DNA of 64,000 nucleotides from CAZAMB01 sp964486335. GTDB lineage: Bacteria > Planctomycetota > Phycisphaerae > UBA1845. The position numbers were made by a program, and so were the translations under genes. The stretch is taken from positions 35,644 through 99,643 of the forward strand of contig CAZAMB010000018.1 of assembly GCA_964486335.1 (NCBI GenBank). The letters are read 5' to 3'. Position 1 is the stretch's first letter. Every line of letters begins with the position of its first letter. The notes under the pieces are model-generated. The model was not told where the DNA came from, ran no database searches, and saw only the letters and a program-made list of their open reading frames with translations. Shown piece after piece: positions 1 through 9,230 of the stretch.

Positions 1-1
1 G

Positions 2-3000
2 ACGGTTCTGGCCGAACGCTGCGCTTACCTTGTGTGTGAAGCTCCGCCGGACGCGCGATGCGACGTGGATGAGTTGCTGGTGCTGACGTTTACCGACGCG
101 GCGGCGGCGGAGATGCGATCGAGGATCGTGTCGGCGATTCGACGTCGAAGCGAGGCGAGGCCGGGCGATTCGCGGTTGGCGGAGCAAGCCTTGCTGGCGG
201 AGTCGGCGCGCATTTCGACGATTCATTCGTTTTGCCTTTGGGTGATCCGTCGGTGGTTTCATCTTGCGGGCGTCGATCCAACGGTCGACCTTCTGGATGC
301 CGAAGAAGCGGCACTCATACGTCGCGAGGTGCTTGAGGAATTGTTCGAGCGGCGATACGCCGACGGGCAAACCGTTGGCGATCCCTTGGGCGTGGATGGG
401 CTTGAGGCGAAGGCCGCGCATACGAACGGACCTGATGATGCACCCGACAGCGGCTCGGCGTTTCGACGACTCGTTGACGTGTATGGACTCGGCGAAGACC
501 GGGACATCGCGCCGTTCGTGTTGCGGCTGCATGAATTCACGACGTCGCTGCCCGATCCGGAGGAGTGGCTTGGGCAGGCGACGGCGTCGCTGTGCGAGCA
601 GGCCGGAAGAGTCATTGCGACGCTTGCTGCGGAACTGCGCGAGGAGCTGGCGGTTCAAAGCGTGTACTGCGCGGCCCTCGCCAAGGCGTGGGCGGCGGCG
701 TCACCGGTGTGCAAGTTATATGCAGAAGGAATCGCGGCGTACGCCCTACAGTTGGATCGCTGGTGTGAGGAACTTGGCGGGCCCGCGGAATTCTCATTGG
801 AACGATTTGATGGATTGCGCAAGGCGATCTCGGCGTTTGACCTTGGAAAAGCCCGCGCTCCGCGGCTTCCCAAAGGAGCACCGGACGAAACACGGGCGAT
901 GCGCGACGAAGCGAGCAAGACCTTTTCGAGCGTCAAGAGAAAACTATTCAAGGAACGGCTGCTCTGCCGCTTCGGAAGTTTTTCGGTTGAGGAGTGGCGT
1001 TCAGGGTTGCAGCGAATCGCGCCCTTCGTAACGACCATCGTCTCCCTGGTGCGTCAGTTTACCCAAGACTACTCCGCGAAGAAGCGGAGAATGAACGTCC
1101 TTGATTTCTCCGATCTTGAACGATTGGCGTTTGCGTTGTTGAGGGGAGACGCAACCGATTCGGGAAACGAGCCGGGCGACGTCGCGGGCGCGCTGCGCGA
1201 TCGATTCTCCTATGTCATGGTTGACGAGTTTCAGGACATCAATCCGCTTCAACAGGCTATTCTTGAGCGCGTGAGCCGCGAACGGGATGACGACCGCCCT
1301 GCCAATTTTTTCACCGTAGGAGATGTGAAACAGAGCATCTACCGGTTTCGACTGGCCGAACCCGGCGTATTCCTTGATCGACTTGCGCGGTTTCGGCAGT
1401 TCGGCTCGGCGGCGGCCACGTCGGGCGGAGGTCGCGGAATCGCGGTGCATCTTCAATATAACTTTCGAAGTCGGCCGGTCATTCTCGACGCGGTCAATCT
1501 GATCTTCCGGTGTTTGATGAATCGTCCGGATGGCGGAATCAGCTACGACGAGGAAGCTGAACTTCGGCCGGGACGAACAGCGCGCGCGATGGACGATTGT
1601 GATCCGGTGGAATTGCATTTAGTCGAACGTGAGGTCAGAGGACCTGCCGCCGTCGCCGCCGAATCCGACGACGCGGAGGAAACCGACGATGGTTTCACGG
1701 GTGACGATGAGGAGCGCGGGTTGGATGATCCGATCGAGGAAACAGCATCGGATCTGAACGATGCGTCACGGTGGACGTGGGTGGAGCGAGAGGCCTATGT
1801 CATCGGATCGCGCATTCGGGAACTGGTTGCGGAGACTTCTGAACTTCCGCGAGAGGGGGAATCGCGTTCCGGATACGGCGACATCGCGATCTTGCTTCGG
1901 GCGACTAAGTTTAACGCGGATCGAATGTCGGCGGCGCTGGTCGCCATGGGCATCCCGGTTCATGCCGAGGCGGGAGGTTCCTTTTTTAAGACGCTGGAGA
2001 TTCGAGACGTGCTGTCGGCGCTTCGGGTGCTGGACAACTTTCAGCAGGACATTCCGCTGGCGGGCGTGTTGCGAAGCGGAATCTTCGGCGACCGTTTCAA
2101 TGCGGATGAACTGGTGGAGTTTCGGCTGATCGACCGCGAGATTCCGTTTCACGCAGCCGTCCGGCAATATGCTGAGCGCGGGGACGATGCGGCGTTGCGC
2201 GAGCGCATCTTCCTGTTGCTTCAGCGAATCGAGGAGCTTCGATCCGACGCGCGACTTCGTCCGTTGCCGGACACGCTGTGGTCCTTGTTGGATCGGCACG
2301 GATATCTCACCTACGCATGCGGACTCCCCAACGGCGTTCATCGCCGGGCGAACCTGCTCAAGCTTCACGATTTGGCGCGGACCCATAGCACGTTTCGACG
2401 ACAGGGGCTGCACCGGTTTCTACGCTTCGTCGATGCGATGATCGACGGCGAACTTGATCTGGGCGTCGCGACGGAAGGCGGCGAGGCAGGTCAGGCCGTC
2501 CGGATCATGAGCATTCACCACGCGAAAGGGCTGGAGTTTCCGATCGTGTTCGTGGCCGGGTTAGGCACGAAGTTCAACCTCGGAGATCGTTCGGGGCGGA
2601 TGATTTTTGAGCGAAAGGCGGGCATCGGACTTCGCGTTGTCGATACCGACGCAATGGTCGAATACCCGTCCGCGACCCATCTGGCCGCCGCGGCTGAAAT
2701 CGACCGAACCGCCCGAGATGAAGAGGCTCGCATCCTGTATGTGGCGATGACGCGCGCGCGAGATCGACTCTTCCTGGTCGGTTCAATTCCGCGAATCGAG
2801 CAATACACCGGATCGGTGGAGTCCTCAGCGGTCGTGATTCCGTCGAATCGGTTTCAAGTTGCCACGGCTCGAACGCCTCTCGACTGGCTGCTGCCGGCGC
2901 TGACCAGTGCGCCGGACGGCGCGGTTGCGGGGCTCTGCGGCCGGCAAGCCAGCCGGCCGGTTTTCGCGGTTGTTGTGCGCGGTCGCGCGGAGATGAACGG

Positions 3001-3847
3001 CTGGCGGTTTGCGGCGTCCGATCGCGCGAGCGATGCGGAGGCGCGTCGCGCGGTAGCGCGGTTGGAAGCACTCCCTACCTACGAAGTGACGACGAATGGC
3101 GACTCCGAAGTCGCCTCGGTGATGACCCGCCTGCGCACGCCCTATCCGTGGCTGGCGTCGTCCTCCGTTCGCGCGACGGTGGCGGCCAGTGAATGGAAAC
3201 GTACGTATGACCATGTTAGGTTCGAGATCGATGGCGTTGGTGGATTCCTGCCAAATGGGCCGATGGGCGCCGACCCGTTCGAAGTGACGACAGGGAATCG
3301 TGACGAAGCCGCGCGGCGCGGAGTGGCGACGCATCGCGTCCTGCAATTCCTGGATTTCGGCAAGGCCGTTGATGAGATAGGTCTGGCATCCGAATTGCAC
3401 CGAATGACGGAAGAAGGACTGTTGGCGGTGGATGACGTCGCGCTCGTGAACCGAGAGAGCTTGGAATGGTTCCTGTCCATGCCGCTTGCGGAATCGATCC
3501 GACGGGTCGGGGCGACGTATCGGCGCGAATTGCGCTTTCTTACGACGGAACCGTTGACGTTTGTTGATGCAACGGTCGCCGCGCCGGAGGAAGATCGCGT
3601 GTTGGTGCGGGGCATCGTGGACGGTATCCTTTCGACTGGCGACGGCTTGGAGATCGTGGATTACAAGACCGACGCGATCTCGCCGGTCGACGTCGCGGCG
3701 CGAACGGAACATTATCGTCCGCAGATGATGCTTTATGCCCGTGCGGTCGGGCGACTTTGGAAGCGTCCGGTGCGGAAATGCCGTTTGGTCTTTCTGGCAC
3801 CGCGAGTGATCGAGACGCTAGAGCTTGCCGACGGATCGGTTTCATGA
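2..3847 (+). CDS. addA: AddA-type UvrD-family helicase/nuclease, 5' end cut by window
   Basis: This is an ATP-dependent DNA helicase with a C-terminal exonuclease, the kind that processes double-strand breaks for RecA loading. The reading frame is open from base 2, and the Walker A segment must lie upstream, so the gene is partial; the GTG at 32 is only the first possible start inside the window. Visible superfamily 1 motifs, in order, are LTFTDAAAAEM (about 85-120), the Walker B segment VDEFQDINP (about 1220), GDVKQSIYRFR (about 1320), YNFRS (about 1456), SIHHAKGLEFP (about 2510) and YVAMTRARDRLF (about 2740). The C-terminal end carries the PDDEXK-like core IVDGI...IVDYKTD followed by YRPQMMLYA (3610-3735), typical of the AddA/RecB nuclease. 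DFSDLE (about 1100) favours AddA over UvrD. The partner addB would be expected upstream, outside the window. The stop overlaps the next start in ATGA. Confidence 0.88.
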   Translation, partial: TVLAERCAYLVCEAPPDARCDVDELLVLTFTDAAAAEMRSRIVSAIRRRSEARPGDSRLAEQALLAESARISTIHSFCLWVIRRWFHLAGVDPTVDLLDAEEAALIRREVLEELFERRYADGQTVGDPLGVDGLEAKAAHTNGPDDAPDSGSAFRRLVDVYGLGEDRDIAPFVLRLHEFTTSLPDPEEWLGQATASLCEQAGRVIATLAAELREELAVQSVYCAALAKAWAAASPVCKLYAEGIAAYALQLDRWCEELGGPAEFSLERFDGLRKAISAFDLGKARAPRLPKGAPDETRAMRDEASKTFSSVKRKLFKERLLCRFGSFSVEEWRSGLQRIAPFVTTIVSLVRQFTQDYSAKKRRMNVLDFSDLERLAFALLRGDATDSGNEPGDVAGALRDRFSYVMVDEFQDINPLQQAILERVSRERDDDRPANFFTVGDVKQSIYRFRLAEPGVFLDRLARFRQFGSAAATSGGGRGIAVHLQYNFRSRPVILDAVNLIFRCLMNRPDGGISYDEEAELRPGRTARAMDDCDPVELHLVEREVRGPAAVAAESDDAEETDDGFTGDDEERGLDDPIEETASDLNDASRWTWVEREAYVIGSRIRELVAETSELPREGESRSGYGDIAILLRATKFNADRMSAALVAMGIPVHAEAGGSFFKTLEIRDVLSALRVLDNFQQDIPLAGVLRSGIFGDRFNADELVEFRLIDREIPFHAAVRQYAERGDDAALRERIFLLLQRIEELRSDARLRPLPDTLWSLLDRHGYLTYACGLPNGVHRRANLLKLHDLARTHSTFRRQGLHRFLRFVDAMIDGELDLGVATEGGEAGQAVRIMSIHHAKGLEFPIVFVAGLGTKFNLGDRSGRMIFERKAGIGLRVVDTDAMVEYPSATHLAAAAEIDRTARDEEARILYVAMTRARDRLFLVGSIPRIEQYTGSVESSAVVIPSNRFQVATARTPLDWLLPALTSAPDGAVAGLCGRQASRPVFAVVVRGRAEMNGWRFAASDRASDAEARRAVARLEALPTYEVTTNGDSEVASVMTRLRTPYPWLASSSVRATVAASEWKRTYDHVRFEIDGVGGFLPNGPMGADPFEVTTGNRDEAARRGVATHRVLQFLDFGKAVDEIGLASELHRMTEEGLLAVDDVALVNRESLEWFLSMPLAESIRRVGATYRRELRFLTTEPLTFVDATVAAPEEDRVLVRGIVDGILSTGDGLEIVDYKTDAISPVDVAARTEHYRPQMMLYARAVGRLWKRPVRKCRLVFLAPRVIETLELADGSVS

Positions 3848-4377
3848 CGTTTGAAATGGATCAGGCGATTGAGGTGCTGGAGCGCACGCCGCGCGCGCTT
3901 CGAGGAATGTTGGCGGGCATCAGCGACGCGTGGTCGAAGGCGAACTGCGGACCCGATACGTTCAGCCCGTTCGACGTGATCGGCCATCTGATTCACGGTG
4001 AGCGGACCGACTGGATACCGAGAATGGAGACGATTCTGAGGCACGGCCCGGACCGTCCATTCGAGCCTTTCGATCGATACGCAATGTTTGCGACCAGTCA
4101 GGGCAAGTCAATTGACGAATTGCTCATTGAGTTTGAACGACTGCGTCATGCAAGCATTGTCAAGCTTCGTGCCGCAGATGTTTCCATGCCGAAGCTTTCG
4201 CTTCGCGGCACACATCCGACGCTGGGATCAGTGACGCTCGAGAATCTCCTGGCGACGTGGGTGGTCCACGATCTGAATCATGTATCGCAGATCGCCAAAT
4301 CGATGGCGTATCAGTTCCGGCGGGCGGTCGGACCGTGGAGAGAATACCTTTCGATTCTCAAGGGATTCGCTGACTGA
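3844..4377 (+). CDS. DinB-like four-helix bundle protein
   Basis: A 177-residue soluble protein that looks like the DinB/YfiT family, whose members hold a metal with three histidines on a four-helix bundle and often act as thiol-dependent transferases. A His in IGHLIHGE (residues about 40-48) and the HDLNHVSQIAKSM segment near the C-terminus fit the expected metal ligands. The start is set by the ATGA overlap with the helicase stop at 3844-3847, which implies translational coupling. The substrate cannot be read from the sequence, and pairing with a DNA-repair helicase may be incidental. No signal peptide or membrane segment is seen. Confidence 0.75.
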   Translation: MTFEMDQAIEVLERTPRALRGMLAGISDAWSKANCGPDTFSPFDVIGHLIHGERTDWIPRMETILRHGPDRPFEPFDRYAMFATSQGKSIDELLIEFERLRHASIVKLRAADVSMPKLSLRGTHPTLGSVTLENLLATWVVHDLNHVSQIAKSMAYQFRRAVGPWREYLSILKGFAD

Positions 4378-4400
4378 GCGGCGGATCGAGGGCGGACGCA

Positions 4401-7400
4401 ATGATTCCGAAAGGAACGAGTCAGTTGTTTGAAGATCGCGTTCAGCGGATCGGCCGGGAGATTTTTGAACTCGCCGATCAGGCCAAACCACGCGTTTGGC
4501 AAAAGTCGTGGTGGCTGGAACAGACGACTCGCATGCTGGACTGCGACGAACGACTGCGTACGCGCGCGTTTCAGTTCGTGGATTGTCTGCCGGGGCTTCG
4601 CGCGCACGCGGACATCGCCCGTCACCTTGGCGAATACTTCGATCCGCGGGTCGTCAAGCTTCCGGCACCGGCCCACGCGTGGCTTGGGGAAGGGCGACTG
4701 AGAAGATTTCGCGACGATATCACCGGGCGAGCTGCGCGGATGGGGGCCATGCAGATGGCCGGTCGGTTCATTACCGGATTCGACGTACCCAGCGCGATCC
4801 GAACGATCGAGCGACTGCGTCGCCAGAGCATGGCGTTTACGCTCGACGTACTCGGCGAATCGACCACGAGCTACGCGCAGGCCGACCGATATGCCGAGGT
4901 GTATGCCGATTTGATCAAACGTCTTCCGCCGATCGCTCAAACGTGGCGCAGCATTCCGCTGCTGGATGAAGACGAACACGGGCCGATGCCGCGAGTGAAC
5001 CTGTCGATCAAGCTGACCGGGCTGAATCCCTATTTCGATCCGATCGATGCCGATCGCTCCATTGCGGAAGTTTGTTCGCGGCTTCGGCCGTTGCTGCTCA
5101 GCGCTCGCCGCGCAGGCACGCTGGTCAATATCGATATGGAGTCTTCGAAGCACCGCGAAATCACGCTGGACTTGTTCAAGCGTTTAATGATGGAGCCTGA
5201 TCTGCGCGATTGGATCGACGTCGGGATCGTGCTTCAGGCTTACCTGAAGACCGGAGAACAAGACCTCGCTGACTTGCTGGACTGGGCCAAACGGCGCGGG
5301 ACGCGATTCGCCATTCGGTTGGTCAAGGGCGCCTATTGGGACGCGGAGACCGCCAACGCGGTTCGCCATTATGCTGAGCCGCCGGTTTGGACTCAGAAAT
5401 GGGAGACGGATGCGTGCTACGAAAGAATGACGCAAACGCTGCTTGCGAACTCGCAACTTGCAAGGCCCTGTTTTGCGAGTCACAACGTGCGCTCGCTCGC
5501 GGTGATTTGCGCGAGAGCGGAACAACTGCGGCTTTCGCCGAAAGCGTACGAACTTCAGATGTTGTACGGCATGGGTGACGCCCTGAAGTCAGCCATGGTT
5601 GGACTGGGGAGGTGCGTGCGGGTGTATTGCCCCTATGGCGACCTCATGCCCGGCATGGGGTATTTGATTCGACGGTTGCTGGAGAACACGTCGAACGACG
5701 GGTTTCTCAAGCAGAGCTTTGGTGATCGCGTGGGGCGCGCGCGACTCCTTGCCGTTCCATCCGTGGCCAAGCCGGTCAGCGCGCCGCCGCCTCGACGTGA
5801 CTACGTCGACCCCGCAGAAGGAGAATCCATGTCCGATTTCAAGAACGCGGTAAACACGAGTTTCACAAATGCCGCCAATCGGCAGAAGATGATCGGAGCA
5901 CTAAGTTACGTTCGCGGCGAGGTTGGACGGACCTATCCGCTGTTGATCGACGGGCGGTCGGTGACGACCATCGAATCGTTCACATCGCACAATCCGTCGC
6001 GGCGGTCGGAGTCGATCGGTCGAGTCGCGCTGGGAACAACGGCCGATGTTGATCGGGCCGTCGCAGCGGCACGAAAGGCGTTTGTTCGCTGGCGAACGAC
6101 ATCCGCAGTCGAGCGGGCGGAGCTGCTCCGAAAAACAGCGGACCGAATGGAGATGCGACGGTTCGAGCTGGCCGCGACCATGATTCTGGAAGTCGGCAAG
6201 CCGTGGCGCGAGGCCGACGCCGACGTGACCGAAGCCATCGATCATTGTCGCTATTACGCCGAACAGATGGAGCGCATCGAAAGCCGCCCGCGTCTTCGCA
6301 ACATCCCGGGCGAAGCGAACATGCTGACCTATTCTCCGAAAGGCGTTTGCGGCGTGATTTCACCGTGGGCGTTTCCGCTGGCGATCCTGACGGGAATGAC
6401 CACGGCGGCGCTGGCGGCAGGCAATACGGTCGTGATGAAACCAGCGAGGCAGGCGTCCGTGGTGGCCGCCAAGTTTGTGGACCTGTTGCACGACGTCGGG
6501 TTTCCGGCTGGCGTGGTGAATCTCGTTTCCGGCGCGGGGGAGCGGATCGGATTGCATATTGTGGAGCACGGAGATGTGAACGTCGTGGCGTTTACCGGGT
6601 CCGCGGAGGTGGGAACGTCTGTGATTCGCGCGGGAGCCAGCGTACGGGCGGGACAGCCGTTCATTAAGAAGATGATTGTGGAAATGGGCGGCAAGAACGC
6701 GATCATCGTCGATGATGATGCCGATCTCGACGGCGCGGTGCAGGCGATCATCGAATCGGCCTTCGCCTTTGCGGGACAGAAGTGCAGCAGTTGCAGCCGG
6801 GTGATTGTGGTCGATGGAGCGCATGAGGACTTGATGTCGCGACTTTGCGAAGCGGCGGAGAGCGTGCCGATCGGACCGGCCGAGAGTCCGCTGACGATCG
6901 TCGGTCCGGTGATTGACGAACCGGCGGTCTTGCGGATTAACGAGTACATCGCGCTGGGGCGGCGCGAAGGCAGAGTTGCTTGTCAGGCCAAGCTGCCTTC
7001 CGAATGCACCGACGGATATTTTGTTCCACCGACGATCATCGTCGATCCAAGTCCCGATTCGCGCATCGCTCAAGAAGAGATTTTCGGGCCAGTGCTGGCG
7101 GTCATGCGGGCGGGCAGCTTTGACGACGCGATGGAGATCGCCAACAACACGCGGTTTGCGCTGACCGGCGGCGTTTTTTCGCGGAGTCCGGTGCACATCG
7201 AACAGGCCCGACGCGACTTCGCGGTCGGCAACTTGTATATCAACCGGCGGGTCACCGGCTCGCAGGTTGATGCTCAACCTTTCGGTGGATTCCGATTGAG
7301 CGGGACAGGGGTCAAGGCGGGTTCGCAGGATTACCTGTTGCACTTTATGGACGCCCGGTGTATCACCGAGAACACCCTACGGAGCGGATTTGTGCCCAAC

Positions 7401-7424
7401 GAGCAACGGACGGAAATTTCGTAG
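4401..7424 (+). CDS. putA: bifunctional proline dehydrogenase / L-glutamate-gamma-semialdehyde dehydrogenase
   Basis: PutA (1007 residues) oxidises proline to glutamate in two steps: an FAD-dependent proline dehydrogenase, then an NAD-dependent P5C dehydrogenase. The N-terminal half has the PRODH barrel with RLVKGAYWDAE (about 5317-5350) and the late signature PYGDLMPGMGYLIRRLLEN. The C-terminal half is an aldehyde dehydrogenase with SPWAFPLAI, VEMGGKNAIIVDDDADLD and the catalytic Cys in FAFAGQKCSSCSR (about 6765-6800). The two halves join near residue 470. The length matches minimal PutA proteins that lack the N-terminal ribbon-helix-helix DNA-binding domain of E. coli PutA, so this one should not repress its own gene. 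It lies 23 bases after the DinB-like gene and 49 bases before a small membrane peptide. Confidence 0.95.
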   Translation: MIPKGTSQLFEDRVQRIGREIFELADQAKPRVWQKSWWLEQTTRMLDCDERLRTRAFQFVDCLPGLRAHADIARHLGEYFDPRVVKLPAPAHAWLGEGRLRRFRDDITGRAARMGAMQMAGRFITGFDVPSAIRTIERLRRQSMAFTLDVLGESTTSYAQADRYAEVYADLIKRLPPIAQTWRSIPLLDEDEHGPMPRVNLSIKLTGLNPYFDPIDADRSIAEVCSRLRPLLLSARRAGTLVNIDMESSKHREITLDLFKRLMMEPDLRDWIDVGIVLQAYLKTGEQDLADLLDWAKRRGTRFAIRLVKGAYWDAETANAVRHYAEPPVWTQKWETDACYERMTQTLLANSQLARPCFASHNVRSLAVICARAEQLRLSPKAYELQMLYGMGDALKSAMVGLGRCVRVYCPYGDLMPGMGYLIRRLLENTSNDGFLKQSFGDRVGRARLLAVPSVAKPVSAPPPRRDYVDPAEGESMSDFKNAVNTSFTNAANRQKMIGALSYVRGEVGRTYPLLIDGRSVTTIESFTSHNPSRRSESIGRVALGTTADVDRAVAAARKAFVRWRTTSAVERAELLRKTADRMEMRRFELAATMILEVGKPWREADADVTEAIDHCRYYAEQMERIESRPRLRNIPGEANMLTYSPKGVCGVISPWAFPLAILTGMTTAALAAGNTVVMKPARQASVVAAKFVDLLHDVGFPAGVVNLVSGAGERIGLHIVEHGDVNVVAFTGSAEVGTSVIRAGASVRAGQPFIKKMIVEMGGKNAIIVDDDADLDGAVQAIIESAFAFAGQKCSSCSRVIVVDGAHEDLMSRLCEAAESVPIGPAESPLTIVGPVIDEPAVLRINEYIALGRREGRVACQAKLPSECTDGYFVPPTIIVDPSPDSRIAQEEIFGPVLAVMRAGSFDDAMEIANNTRFALTGGVFSRSPVHIEQARRDFAVGNLYINRRVTGSQVDAQPFGGFRLSGTGVKAGSQDYLLHFMDARCITENTLRSGFVPNEQRTEIS

Positions 7425-7473
7425 TTGGCGATCAGGACGCGTCAATAAGGCACTTAAAGCACGGAGACTGAGG

Positions 7474-7563
7474 ATGAACACAATCGGATCTTTTCTGAAT
7501 ACCACGTTCGTCAATACGGCCATCATCGCGATCATCCTGGTGTTCCTTGCGAATTTCTTCTAA
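7474..7563 (+). CDS. small single-pass membrane peptide (29 aa)
   Basis: ATG at 7474 opens a 29-codon frame ending in TAA at 7563. Residues 13-29 are almost entirely hydrophobic (VNTAIIAIILVFLANFF), so it would be one membrane helix with almost no soluble part. A GGAG at 7463-7466 sits seven bases upstream of the ATG. The gene falls between putA and a strong terminator, so it would be the last cistron of the putA transcript. No family is recognised. It could act as a regulatory membrane peptide for a neighbouring enzyme or be a chance frame; the ribosome site, composition and placement argue for a real gene. Confidence 0.5.
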   Translation: MNTIGSFLNTTFVNTAIIAIILVFLANFF

Positions 7564-7599
7564 CCGTTGATCGTCTGCTGTACGTTCAGGCGCGTTTTG

Positions 7600-7635
7600 T
7601 TGCTCTCTGCTAGAAACCACGCAGAGAGCAATTTA
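7600..7635 (+). terminator. Rho-independent terminator after putA and the small peptide
   Basis: TTGCTCTCTGC (7600-7610) pairs perfectly with GCAGAGAGCAA (7621-7631) around a 10-base loop, followed by the T-rich run TTTATCTTCCTTTT. The 11-bp stem separates the putA unit from the two-component genes, which therefore need their own promoter in 7636-7748; no convincing sigma-70 site was found there. Confidence 0.8.
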
Positions 7636-7748
7636 TCTTCCTTTTGCCCGGATTTGCGAGCCGCCGTTTCCGTTTCAATCTGCAATCCAGGTCTTCCAGA
7701 GTCCGGACGACGTAGAAGTCGCCGACCGGTCCCTGCGTTGAGCAAGCC

Positions 7749-9230
7749 ATGAAACTCGCATTCAAGTTCACCGCGTTTTTTCTCCTGGGGATGGGTGCGG
7801 TGCTCGCGGTTCATTTTTACCTTCGCGTGCAGCGAGAACTCGCGCTATTCGATGAAGATTTTCGAAGCGACCACGAGTCGATGGGGCGCGACCTGGCCGC
7901 CGCGGTCTTGCGCATTTGGAAAGTGTCCGGAGAGGCGTCCGCTTTGTCTTTCGTCGAGGAGGCGAATGCCAGCAAGAGTCAGATCAGTATCCGTTGGATT
8001 GGAACGGGGTTGAGCGAGAACTCGAGTGCTCCAACGAATATATCGGCGCGGCAATTGGCGGTGCTGACCAACGACGGTTCGGTGCTTTCAGAACTCACGG
8101 GAACAAACAACAAAAAAGTCCTCCAGACGTATGTGCCGGTGATTGACAACGGGCAGTGGTTGGGCGCACTGGAGTTAAGCGAATCCTTGGCGGACGCCCA
8201 GGAGTACATTCAAACCACGATCATTCGGCAGATCGTCGCCACGACCATCATCGTGGCCGTGACGGGGTTTATTGCGCTGGTGCTGGGCGTGTGGTTCGTG
8301 GGGCGACCGGTGCGATTGCTCGTGGCGCGGGCGCAACGGATCGCGGGGGGGGATTTTGCAGGCCGCATTGAGCTTCGGCAATCGGACGAGCTTGGCGATC
8401 TGGCGGTTGAGATCAACACGATGTCCGAGCAATTGGCTGAGGCGACGCGGCGAATTGCCGCCGAGACCGCCGCGCGCATCGAGGCCATTGAACAACTGCG
8501 GCACGCCGATCGGCTTCGTACCGTCGGCCAACTCACGAGCGGCATCGCCCATGAGCTGGGTACGCCGCTCAACGTCGTCTGGGCGCGAGCCAAGCTGATC
8601 GCGGGCGACGCGAATGCCACGCCGGAAATCTGCAACGGCGCCAAAGTTGTAGTGGAACAATCGGCGAGAATGACCAAGATCATCCGCCAGTTACTCGATT
8701 TTTCTCGCCCCGCAAGACCGAAAAAGAGTAAGATCAACCTGATCCAGGTGATGCGCCAAACAGTGAGTCTGCTACGGCCGGCTCTTGAGGGTCGCCGTGT
8801 GACTGTTGAGATTAGAGAACCCAGTGCTGAGGTGGAGACCATGGTGGATGTGGACCAAATGCAGCAAGTCGCGTCAAATCTGATACTCAATGCCTCCCAC
8901 GCGATGGCCGGCGGCGGAACGGTGACGGTTTCGGTTGGCGAACGGCACGCCCATCCTCCGGCCGGCGTGAACGGCGATGCAGGCGTTTTCGCATTTTTCA
9001 GCGTGCGCGATTCCGGTTGTGGCATCGCCGGTGACGACAGGGCTCGCGTTTTTGAGCCGTTTTATACGACCAAGGACGTTGGTCAGGGCACCGGTTTGGG
9101 ATTGTCGATATCGCTGGGCATTGTCAGAGAGCACGGCGGCTGGATCGACGTGGAAAGTGTCGTTGGAGAGGGATCGTGCTTCACTGTGTATCTGCCGAAG
9201 GAGATGCAGTCATGCAAGGACGAGTCCTGA
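7749..9230 (+). CDS. membrane sensor histidine kinase
   Basis: A 493-residue sensor kinase. Membrane helix 1 is at residues about 5-22 and helix 2 at about 155-180, enclosing a periplasmic sensor of about 130 residues with no recognised fold. A HAMP linker follows (about 180-230), then HisKA with the phospho-acceptor His in GIAHELGTPLNVV (about residue 267). The ATPase domain has the N box (NLILNASHAM), G1 (RDSGCGIAGDD), F box (FEPFYTTKD) and G2 (GTGLGLSIS). The H box and HATPase resemble kinases paired with NtrC-family activators. It ends inside the regulator gene (19-base overlap), so the pair is a single coupled unit. The signal sensed is unknown. Confidence 0.92.
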   Translation: MKLAFKFTAFFLLGMGAVLAVHFYLRVQRELALFDEDFRSDHESMGRDLAAAVLRIWKVSGEASALSFVEEANASKSQISIRWIGTGLSENSSAPTNISARQLAVLTNDGSVLSELTGTNNKKVLQTYVPVIDNGQWLGALELSESLADAQEYIQTTIIRQIVATTIIVAVTGFIALVLGVWFVGRPVRLLVARAQRIAGGDFAGRIELRQSDELGDLAVEINTMSEQLAEATRRIAAETAARIEAIEQLRHADRLRTVGQLTSGIAHELGTPLNVVWARAKLIAGDANATPEICNGAKVVVEQSARMTKIIRQLLDFSRPARPKKSKINLIQVMRQTVSLLRPALEGRRVTVEIREPSAEVETMVDVDQMQQVASNLILNASHAMAGGGTVTVSVGERHAHPPAGVNGDAGVFAFFSVRDSGCGIAGDDRARVFEPFYTTKDVGQGTGLGLSISLGIVREHGGWIDVESVVGEGSCFTVYLPKEMQSCKDES

